Positions 17,676-24,385 of a stretch of DNA of 34,868 bases are shown here, one piece after another. The notes below the pieces were generated by a model. That model ran no database searches. It saw nothing but the letters and a program-made list of their open reading frames with translations, and was not told the DNA's origin. The position numbers and the translations under genes are program-made. The number at the start of each line of letters is the position of its first letter. Position 1 is the stretch's first letter. The stretch lies in NCBI GenBank assembly GCA_017429165.1, contig JAFRPL010000033.1:1-34868 (forward strand), in the 5' to 3' direction. The stretch comes from Clostridia bacterium (GTDB lineage Bacteria > Bacillota > Clostridia > Oscillospirales > CAG-382).

Positions 17676-19004
17676 ATGAGAAAAAGCATAATTGCCGTGG
17701 TAGGCAGACCGAACGTGGGCAAATCCACGTTCTTCAATAAAATATGCGGCAGACGTGTTTCCATAGTCGACGACACTCCGGGCGTCACCCGCGACAGAGT
17801 GACCGCCGAAACCGAATGGAACGGCAGAAAACTGCTGGTCATAGACACCGGCGGCATAGAGCCCGTGACCGACAGCGAGATGTTCCGCCATATGAAAGCG
17901 CAGGCCGAGATCGCAATGGACACCGCCGATGTGATAATTTTCATGGTGGAGCTTTCGGCGGGCGTGACCGCCAACGACCGCGATATAGCCGCGCTGCTCA
18001 AACGAACCCGCAAAAAGGTGATAGTGGCGGTCAACAAAGTCGATACCGTCGGGCAGCTCCCCGCCGAGTTCTACGAATTCTACGAGCTGGGGTTCGACGA
18101 CGTGATACCTGTGTCTTCCCTCCACGGCACCGGCACCGGCGACATACTCGACAAAGCCGTGGAAAGCCTGCCGGTAACAAACGACGGCGAGGAAGAGGAC
18201 GAACGGATCCGCGTAGCGGTCATAGGCAAGCCCAACGCGGGCAAATCTTCCATTATAAACAAAATACTCGGCGAAGACAGGATGATAGTTTCGGACGTCC
18301 CCGGCACCACGCGCGACGCGGTGGACAGTATTGTGAGCAACAGCTGGGGCGAATATCTGTTTGTGGACACCGCCGGGATCCGCCGCAACGCGAAGATCGA
18401 CGACCGCATAGAGCATTTTTCGGTACTGCGCGCAAAAGCGGCGGCGGAACGCGCCGACGTGTGCGTGCTGATGGTCGATTCGACCGAAGGCGTCACCGCT
18501 CAGGACGAGCGCGTGGCGGGGATCGCCCACGAGGCGGGCAAACCGACCGTCATAGTGATGAACAAATGGGACCTTGTCGAAAAAGACAATTCCACGGTGA
18601 ACAAGGTTACCAAGGACGTGTATATCGCGCTTTCGTATATGACCTACGCGCCGCTGCTTTTCGTTTCCGCAAAGACCGGGCAGCGCGTGGACAGACTGTT
18701 TGAAACGATAAACAAAGTCTACGAATCCAGCCGCAAGCGCATAACCACCGGTATGCTCAACGACGTGCTCAACGACGCGACCGGCCGCGTACAGCCGCCC
18801 ACCGACAAGGGCAGAAGGCTTAAGATATATTATATGACGCAGACCGGCATACAGCCGCCGACTTTCGTTATTTTCTGCAACAACGCCGAACTGTTCCATT
18901 TTTCGTACCAGCGCTATATAGAAAACTGCATACGCAAGGCGTTCGGATTTGAAGGCACGCCGATAAAACTCATAATAAAGCAGAAGGAGGAAGACGATCT
19001 GTGA
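17676..19004 (+). CDS. der: Ribosome biogenesis GTPase Der (EngA)
   Basis: Essential GTPase for assembly of the 50S subunit, 442 residues. Two tandem G domains: the first starts at GRPNVGKST with DTPGVTRDR and NKVD; the second has GKPNAGKSS, DVPGTTRDAVDS and NKWD. A C-terminal KH-like domain (about 350-435) includes TGRVQPPTDKGRRLKIYYMTQ and FVIFCNN, typical for Der. The ribosome binding site GGAG lies about 13 bases from the ATG within the end of the previous gene. The stop overlaps the plsY GTG start (GTGA). Confidence 0.97.
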   Translation: MRKSIIAVVGRPNVGKSTFFNKICGRRVSIVDDTPGVTRDRVTAETEWNGRKLLVIDTGGIEPVTDSEMFRHMKAQAEIAMDTADVIIFMVELSAGVTANDRDIAALLKRTRKKVIVAVNKVDTVGQLPAEFYEFYELGFDDVIPVSSLHGTGTGDILDKAVESLPVTNDGEEEDERIRVAVIGKPNAGKSSIINKILGEDRMIVSDVPGTTRDAVDSIVSNSWGEYLFVDTAGIRRNAKIDDRIEHFSVLRAKAAAERADVCVLMVDSTEGVTAQDERVAGIAHEAGKPTVIVMNKWDLVEKDNSTVNKVTKDVYIALSYMTYAPLLFVSAKTGQRVDRLFETINKVYESSRKRITTGMLNDVLNDATGRVQPPTDKGRRLKIYYMTQTGIQPPTFVIFCNNAELFHFSYQRYIENCIRKAFGFEGTPIKLIIKQKEEDDL

Positions 19005-19843
19005 AAATAACGCTTTCGCGCATACTGACCGCACTTTACGGCATCCTTTTCATACTTTTCCTCGTTCTTACTCTTACTCTCAGAATAGAAGAAGCGACCA
19101 GCGTCTATATGACCGGCTATCTGGCCAAGATACTCGAGCCGCACGTGGAAAACAACCTGCTTCTGGTGCTTTCGTACGCCGTGTGCGTAATACTTCCCTA
19201 TTTTATGGGCAGCACGATGTTCGCCGTCCTCATAAGCAAAGAAAAATACGGCCGCGATATACGCGATCTGGGCAGCAAGAACGCCGGTATGACCAATATG
19301 TTCCGCGTTTACGGAAAACACGCCGGCATCGCCACAGCGCTGGGCGATTCGTTAAAGACCGCCGCCGCCATCTTTTTGGGCAGGTTCGTGCTTGGTGAAG
19401 TGGGCGCATACCTCGCCGCGCTGTTCGCCGTACTGGGACACATGGCGCCTTTGTGGTTCAAATTCCGCGGCGGCAAGGGAGTCATCTCCTCCGCGACGGC
19501 GATGCTGGTGCTCGACCCGATCTATTTTGCGGTCTGCTTAGTGGTGTTCTGCCTTGTGTTCTTCACCACGCACTGGGTCTCGATGGGATCCATCGCCGCG
19601 GCGTTCGTCTACCCTGCGGTGGTATATTACGGCGCAAAGATCCGCTCCGGCGGAGCGTATTCGGCGACTCTGCCCGCGATGATATTCGCGTGCTTTGTAG
19701 GCGTGATGGTCATCTTTATGCACCGCCAGAACATAAGTCGCGTGTATTACGGCGAAGAAAAGAAGATGTATTTGAGCAAAAAGAAACGCCAGGCGGTCGC
19801 CGAGGCCGAAAAGCAGCTCAAAGAAGAAAAAAAGCGCAAGTGA
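19001..19843 (+). CDS. plsY: Acyl-phosphate:glycerol-3-phosphate acyltransferase, extended
   Basis: Membrane enzyme of phospholipid synthesis that transfers acyl groups from acyl phosphate to glycerol-3-phosphate. The conserved motifs are present: GSKNAGMTN (91-99, matching GSxNxGxTN), GHMAPLWFKFRGGKG (146-160) and a late HRQNISRV. At 280 residues it is longer than typical PlsY (about 200): residues 1-60 add an extra membrane segment, and about 40 charged residues (EKKMYLSKKKRQ... to KKRK) extend the C-terminus. Start is GTG at 19001 with AGGAGG ten bases upstream, overlapping the end of der. Confidence 0.92.
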   Translation: MKITLSRILTALYGILFILFLVLTLTLRIEEATSVYMTGYLAKILEPHVENNLLLVLSYAVCVILPYFMGSTMFAVLISKEKYGRDIRDLGSKNAGMTNMFRVYGKHAGIATALGDSLKTAAAIFLGRFVLGEVGAYLAALFAVLGHMAPLWFKFRGGKGVISSATAMLVLDPIYFAVCLVVFCLVFFTTHWVSMGSIAAAFVYPAVVYYGAKIRSGGAYSATLPAMIFACFVGVMVIFMHRQNISRVYYGEEKKMYLSKKKRQAVAEAEKQLKEEKKRK

Positions 19844-19879
19844 TATTTACTTTATAAATTCCACAAGGAGGTGCGCGGT

Positions 19880-21109
19880 ATGCCGCTTGCCGACGTGATG
19901 CGCCCCAAGACGCTCGACGAGATCTGCGGGCAAAAGCATCTTTTTGCGAAAAACGCGCCGCTTCGGCGCATAATAGATTCCGGCAATATACCGTCGATGG
20001 TGTTTTTCGGGCCTCCGGGGACCGGTAAGACCACGGCGGCGGATATCATAGCCCGGCTAACCGGCAGACAGTTCTTCCGGCTCAACGCCACCACTTCCTC
20101 TGTGGCGGAAGTGAAAGACGCGCTCGCCGCGTCCGAATCGCTCGCCGCCTTCAACGGCACGCTCATTTATATAGACGAAATACAGTATTTCAACAAAAAG
20201 CAGCAGCAGTCGCTGCTTGAGTATATGGAAGACGGCCGCGTGACGCTCATCTGTTCCACGACCGAAAACCCATATTTCGCGCTCTACCCCGCGTTCCTTT
20301 CGCGCGCGGTGTGCTTTGAATTCAAGCCGCTTTCGGCGCCCGATATCGTCCCCGCGCTCGAGCGCGCGTTCGCGTATCTATGCGGCGAATACGGCGGGAA
20401 GCCGGCTGAAGAAGGCCTTTTCGCCGCCATTGCCGGCACCTGCGGCGGCGACGTCCGCAAGGCGCTCACAGTGCTGGAAAACACATATTTCGGCAGCAGA
20501 GACACGGCGGACAAAGCCACGGCGGCTGAGCTTTCGCAAAAGAACACCGGTTACGATTCCGACGGCGACGGGCATTACGACCTGCTTTCGGCGCTGCAGA
20601 AATCGGTGCGCGGCTCGGACCCCGACGCCGCGGTGTTCTACCTGGCGCGCATACTCGAAGGCGGAGGGCTGCTTTCGGCTTGCCGCCGGATGATGATAAT
20701 GGCTTCCGAAGACGTAGGGATCGCGCATTCCAACGCGTGCGTTATAGTCAACGCCTGCGTGGAGGCGGCGCTGAAGACCGGCATGCCCGAAGCCGCCATA
20801 CCGCTGGCGCACGCCGCGGTGGTGCTCGCCACCTCGCCAAAATCCAACGCCGCGTACATGGCTTACGCCGCGGCGGCGGAAGACGCAAAGGCCGGCAAAG
20901 GAAAAGTCGTCCCGCCGCATATTTCCAACAAGACCAACGGACCGGATTCCGCAACACCGTATATCTATCCGCACGATTTCCCCGATCACTGGGTGAAACA
21001 GCAATATCTTCCCGACGACATAAAAGATAAAAAGTATTTTGATTTCGGCGAAAGCAAGGCCGAAAGAGCCGCCGCCGAATACTGGAAAAAGATAAAAGGC
21101 GACACCTGA
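19880..21109 (+). CDS. rarA: Replication-associated recombination protein A (RarA/MgsA)
   Basis: AAA+ ATPase related to clamp loaders that acts at stalled replication forks. From ATG 19880 the product has 409 residues: N-terminal LADVMRPKTLDEICGQKHL, Walker A GPPGTGKT (44-51), Walker B YIDEIQYFNKKQQQ (Asp99-Glu100), sensor region CSTTENPYFAL, and the C-terminal tetramerisation domain with MIMASEDVGIA and YPHDFPDHWVKQQYLPD. DEIQ replaces the more usual DEIH. AAGGAGG (19865-19872) fits this start; the in-frame GTG three codons upstream overlaps that site. Confidence 0.95.
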   Translation: MPLADVMRPKTLDEICGQKHLFAKNAPLRRIIDSGNIPSMVFFGPPGTGKTTAADIIARLTGRQFFRLNATTSSVAEVKDALAASESLAAFNGTLIYIDEIQYFNKKQQQSLLEYMEDGRVTLICSTTENPYFALYPAFLSRAVCFEFKPLSAPDIVPALERAFAYLCGEYGGKPAEEGLFAAIAGTCGGDVRKALTVLENTYFGSRDTADKATAAELSQKNTGYDSDGDGHYDLLSALQKSVRGSDPDAAVFYLARILEGGGLLSACRRMMIMASEDVGIAHSNACVIVNACVEAALKTGMPEAAIPLAHAAVVLATSPKSNAAYMAYAAAAEDAKAGKGKVVPPHISNKTNGPDSATPYIYPHDFPDHWVKQQYLPDDIKDKKYFDFGESKAERAAAEYWKKIKGDT

Positions 21110-21159
21110 AAAGATCGCTTCTGCAGTCATTTATCTTGTTTAAGAAAGGAACTTTCAAA

Positions 21160-22359
21160 ATGGATTCTCCGCGTGAAAAAAAGACGCTCGGCGCCAAATT
21201 GCGCGATATATGGCATTATTTCACCACTTACGAAAAGATATGGTTCTTATCCATACTCATACTCGCAATAACGTTCGCCTTCCTTTTTCCCGAAACCGAC
21301 GACCCCACGTATACGCTCGAATTCAACGGGCTCGCCGCCTGCGAAGACGCGACGCTCAACTTTAACGGCATAGAAGACGCGTTCATCATCGATTCGCTCA
21401 CGCTCGTAGGAAAAGACGGCGAAGAGACCGAGCTGACGCTCGTATCCGCCGACGGCAAAGAGATAACCGAAGAATACACTGTGACTCCCGACGACGCCCG
21501 GTCGCTGGTGTACCGCATAGGCAAGGTGAACGACGGCGACACGCTGCTTCTGGAATTCGAGCCCGACGGCGAAAGCACCCTGCTTTGCGTAACGCTCACC
21601 TGCGGCGAAAACAGCGAGAGGCGCTGCGTTGACACCGAGGAAGCCGCCGAGACCGGCGTGGGCGACTTTTACGTCAATCCGCTCAATTATCTCGTGCCGG
21701 TGTTCGTCATCACCCTGCTCTACCTTATCGACGTCATAACGAACATCGCCTGCGAACTGCTCATTTCCAAGCAGAGCAAATGGAACTTCATAGTGTCTTT
21801 GGCGGTGGAGATAACCGAAATCCTCATCTGCATCCTCTGCGCCTACCGGTTCGCGACTCTGGCGCTCACCATACTGTTCTGGATCCCCTGCGACATTATG
21901 AGCTTTATCATCTGGAACCGCCATCCCGACAAGCGCCAAAGCGAACTGACGATAGTCAAAAAGCTCAAGCCGTGGCAGGATCTTGTGCTTGCGGCGGGGA
22001 TCGCGGTATGGACCGTCGGCGTGGGATACCTGCTGACGTTCATCGACGTGCAGGGCGGCATACTCGCCAACAGCAACATCACGGTCAAGAACGTGCTGTG
22101 CTATCTCGACGCCTGCGCTTCGGCGGTAGGCGTGGTGAACGGCGTGTTCATTCTGCTGCGCTACCGCGAACAGTGGATAGCGTGGTACATAGTCGCGATA
22201 CTCGAAACCGTAATAAATATCATGGTCGGCCAGTGGATTCTGCTGGTGCTCAAGGCCGGATACCTGACCAACACCACGTACGGATACATAAAGTGGACCA
22301 AATACATAAAGACCCATACCGCCGATATAGAAGAAGATACAAAAAGGGCTGTATTATAA
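21160..22359 (+). CDS. PnuC-like membrane transporter with large ectodomain insert
   Basis: A 399-residue membrane protein whose C-terminal half resembles PnuC nicotinamide riboside/NMN carriers: a series of about seven helices with KWNF, WIPCDIMSFIIWNRHPDK, and the closing EQWIAWYIVAILETVINIMVGQW followed by TYGYIKWTKY. Unlike ordinary PnuC (about 220-250 residues), a first helix at about 27-44 is followed by a hydrophilic beta-rich segment (about 45-172, four cysteines) before the transport part. The chosen ATG has AAAGGA nine bases upstream; an earlier TTG overlaps that site. The substrate and the role of the insert are unknown. No promoter was found directly upstream, so it may be read from rarA. 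Confidence 0.75.
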   Translation: MDSPREKKTLGAKLRDIWHYFTTYEKIWFLSILILAITFAFLFPETDDPTYTLEFNGLAACEDATLNFNGIEDAFIIDSLTLVGKDGEETELTLVSADGKEITEEYTVTPDDARSLVYRIGKVNDGDTLLLEFEPDGESTLLCVTLTCGENSERRCVDTEEAAETGVGDFYVNPLNYLVPVFVITLLYLIDVITNIACELLISKQSKWNFIVSLAVEITEILICILCAYRFATLALTILFWIPCDIMSFIIWNRHPDKRQSELTIVKKLKPWQDLVLAAGIAVWTVGVGYLLTFIDVQGGILANSNITVKNVLCYLDACASAVGVVNGVFILLRYREQWIAWYIVAILETVINIMVGQWILLVLKAGYLTNTTYGYIKWTKYIKTHTADIEEDTKRAVL

Positions 22360-22666
22360 GTCGTAACAATAAAACAATAGCCGCAGTGCGGGCGCTTTCG
22401 ATAAGGCAAGTGATCACGGCGGTTGAATTATCCCGCGCTTTTAAGAACGGTGCAGCTTTATGCTGCATCGTTGTCTTTTTTCGGGGGTCCCCGGCGAACC
22501 GAAGGTTCGTTGGGGCGGTTTCGCTTTGTGGTTCTGTCACTTACGGCAAGAACAACCGTAAAAGCGCGTCGTTCCGTTCAAGGAGCGGAACGCATGCGAT
22601 CATCTGATTTTTTCCCGACATTTCAGCCTTTCCGATTGTATTAGTAGTGAAAGGAGGATCCGGCCA
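22360..22666 (+). other. Hairpin-rich intergenic region
   Basis: No credible gene. It contains CCGCA/TGCGG (22381-22391), a terminator (22446-22482), a 12-pair stem CCCCGGCGAACC / GGTTCGTTGGGG with a three-base loop (22489-22515), TTACGG/CCGTAA (22541-22546, 22556-22561) and CGTTCCG/CGGAACG (22570-22576, 22586-22592). G-U pairs in the first two large stems favour transcription to the right. It may be a palindromic intergenic repeat or a small structured RNA leading into the ECF sigma gene. No clear promoter was recognised. Confidence 0.6.
22446..22482 (+). terminator. Intrinsic terminator after the PnuC-like gene
   Basis: AACGGTGCAGC / GCTGCATCGTT 11-pair stem (one G-U in RNA), five-base loop, then TCTTTTTT. 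Confidence 0.8.
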
Positions 22667-23164
22667 ATGTCAAACTCTTTGTTGCGTACGGACAAAGAGA
22701 TCGCGGAAATCTATGCGCGTCACAGCAAGACCGTATATCGCGTCTGCTTTGCTTACATGAAAAATTCTGCCGATACCGAAGACGCCGTTCAGGAAACGTT
22801 TTTCAGGCTTATCAAAAGCGGCCCCGCTTTTGAAAGCGAAGAACACGAAAAAGCATGGCTTATCAGGACGGCGACGAATATCTGCAAAAATTCTTTGAAG
22901 CACTGGTGGCGCAGACGAGAAGATATCGATAGTTTTTATGATCTTCAAAGTCCTGATGAAATAAAGACTGACGACGTTCTGAATGCAGTACTGGCGCTGC
23001 CTGAAAAGTATAAAACCGTGGTCTATCTCTATTATTATGAAGGATACCCCGGCAAGACAATAGCCGATATCCTCAAAAAGCCGCAATCAACAGTCCGCAA
23101 TTACCTGCGCGAGGCACGCGCGATCCTTAAAGAAAGGTTAGGTGAAAACTACGATGAAGAATAA
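22667..23164 (+). CDS. ECF-type RNA polymerase sigma factor
   Basis: A 165-residue extracytoplasmic-function sigma factor containing only regions 2 and 4. Region 2: IYARHSKTVYRVCFAYMKNSADTEDAVQETFFRL with a following EKAWLIRTATNICKN. Region 4: ALPEKYKTVVYLYYYEGYPGKTIADILKKPQSTVRNYLREAR with the helix-turn-helix. AAAGGAGG lies about seven bases before the ATG. The last codons overlap the anti-sigma gene, so the two are coupled. The target promoters and inducing signal are unknown. Codon use is less GC-biased than in the neighbouring housekeeping genes. Confidence 0.95.
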   Translation: MSNSLLRTDKEIAEIYARHSKTVYRVCFAYMKNSADTEDAVQETFFRLIKSGPAFESEEHEKAWLIRTATNICKNSLKHWWRRREDIDSFYDLQSPDEIKTDDVLNAVLALPEKYKTVVYLYYYEGYPGKTIADILKKPQSTVRNYLREARAILKERLGENYDEE

Positions 23165-24263
23165 AAAAATAATAGATTCGTGGAACAAGATCGAACCGAG
23201 CGGCGCCGCAAACGGCCGAATGCTCGGCACCATACTCGAAAACAGCCGTTCCATGAATGCAGGCGCTGAAGCCGCAAAAGGGACAAAGACGCCCGGAAAG
23301 CGAAATAAAAAATGGTACCGATGGGGAGCTGTCGCCGCCGCGTTCGTTATTCTGCTGACAGGGGCGCTGACTTTGCCGGGAATATTCGGAACGAGCGACG
23401 CGATCAGCGATACCGGCTCTGCGGCAGAAGAAAGCAACAAGACCGTGTCTGAAACCGGCGAAAAAGGTGAATCTGACACCGGTGGTATTATATATATTCC
23501 CGGCGTTGTTCTTACCGAGGACGCGGATATCGAAACAACGATGATCAGTCTGGTGGTATATAAAGGCGGAGTATATACCGACGCGGGGTCGTACTGGGGC
23601 GAAGAGGCGCAGAAGATCGACGCCCTGTTGGGAGACCGCCTCGGATACGCTACGGGATCGATCGACGAATGGTCGAAACAAGATGAATATTCAAAAGAAT
23701 TCGCATCCACACATGCCGGGGAAGTATATGCAGTAAAAGGCTATGACACAAGTTTTCGCGTTTGCATCAGAGAGAATGCTGTTCTAAAAACAAACGGCGA
23801 GACTATCCTGCGGATTCAATTCCTGGACCGGCTGAATGATATTACGATATCTACAGGCAAAGACTTGTTTGAGGATAGACTTCATTTGAACGGACGCGTT
23901 GATTCGATCCGGTGGCTGACACACGGCGACTGGAACAGTGCAAATAATAACTATCGGGACGCATCCTTCGACGAGTCCGTATGGGACGCATTCCTTGACG
24001 AAGTCGACCGGGGCAAATTCGTCTATACTTATTCACCGGACGTCTACTTTGACGATAATTCTTCCTATTGCTCGTTTTACGACACGCAGAATCAAGCGCA
24101 TCTGTTTCTGACACTGGTCGACGGCACTACGGTCGAACTCAGGCTGATCGAGGGCGGTTACGTCGGGTATCAGGCTTTAGGGTGGTATTTTGTAAAAATT
24201 CCGGGAGAAGCGTTTGACGCCGTTTACGACGCCTGCGGAGGCACTCATTTGACAGACCGGTAA
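23154..24263 (+). CDS. Probable membrane-bound anti-sigma factor
   Basis: The start overlaps the sigma gene by 11 bases. From the ATG at 23154 the product has 369 residues: a cytoplasmic N-terminus with WNKIEPSGAANGRMLGTIL, a pattern common in Firmicute anti-sigma proteins paired with ECF factors; one membrane helix (about 57-76); then a Ser/Glu-rich linker and an extracellular part of about 270 residues with no family I recognise. The anti-sigma role is inferred from the operon and layout. A GTG four codons upstream is an alternative start. A terminator follows. Confidence 0.8.
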   Translation: MKNKKIIDSWNKIEPSGAANGRMLGTILENSRSMNAGAEAAKGTKTPGKRNKKWYRWGAVAAAFVILLTGALTLPGIFGTSDAISDTGSAAEESNKTVSETGEKGESDTGGIIYIPGVVLTEDADIETTMISLVVYKGGVYTDAGSYWGEEAQKIDALLGDRLGYATGSIDEWSKQDEYSKEFASTHAGEVYAVKGYDTSFRVCIRENAVLKTNGETILRIQFLDRLNDITISTGKDLFEDRLHLNGRVDSIRWLTHGDWNSANNNYRDASFDESVWDAFLDEVDRGKFVYTYSPDVYFDDNSSYCSFYDTQNQAHLFLTLVDGTTVELRLIEGGYVGYQALGWYFVKIPGEAFDAVYDACGGTHLTDR

Positions 24264-24286
24264 TAATCACTGTTATTCAAAACCGC

Positions 24287-24331
24287 GAGGGACGCCCGCT
24301 TTACCGCAGACGTCCCTCCGGCTCTTTTTTT
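24287..24331 (+). terminator. Intrinsic terminator after the sigma/anti-sigma pair
   Basis: GAGGGACG / CGTCCCTC stem (24287-24294, 24311-24318) followed by a short GGCTC and seven T. Confidence 0.88.
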
Positions 24332-24336
24332 CTCAC

Positions 24337-24365
24337 TTGAAAAACGCGCGCGTTTATGTTACAAT
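24337..24365 (+). promoter_or_regulatory. Promoter of the SGNH/dockerin/SLH gene
   Basis: TTGAAA (24337-24342), 17 bases, TACAAT (24360-24365), 20 bases before the start codon and directly after the preceding terminator. Confidence 0.8.
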
Positions 24366-24385
24366 GGGATCAAGAGGGTGATAAT

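Noticed and set aside
17250..19034. Minus-strand open frame of 594 codons over der and DUF512
   Set aside because: Antisense to two clear conserved proteins; composition without recognisable motifs.
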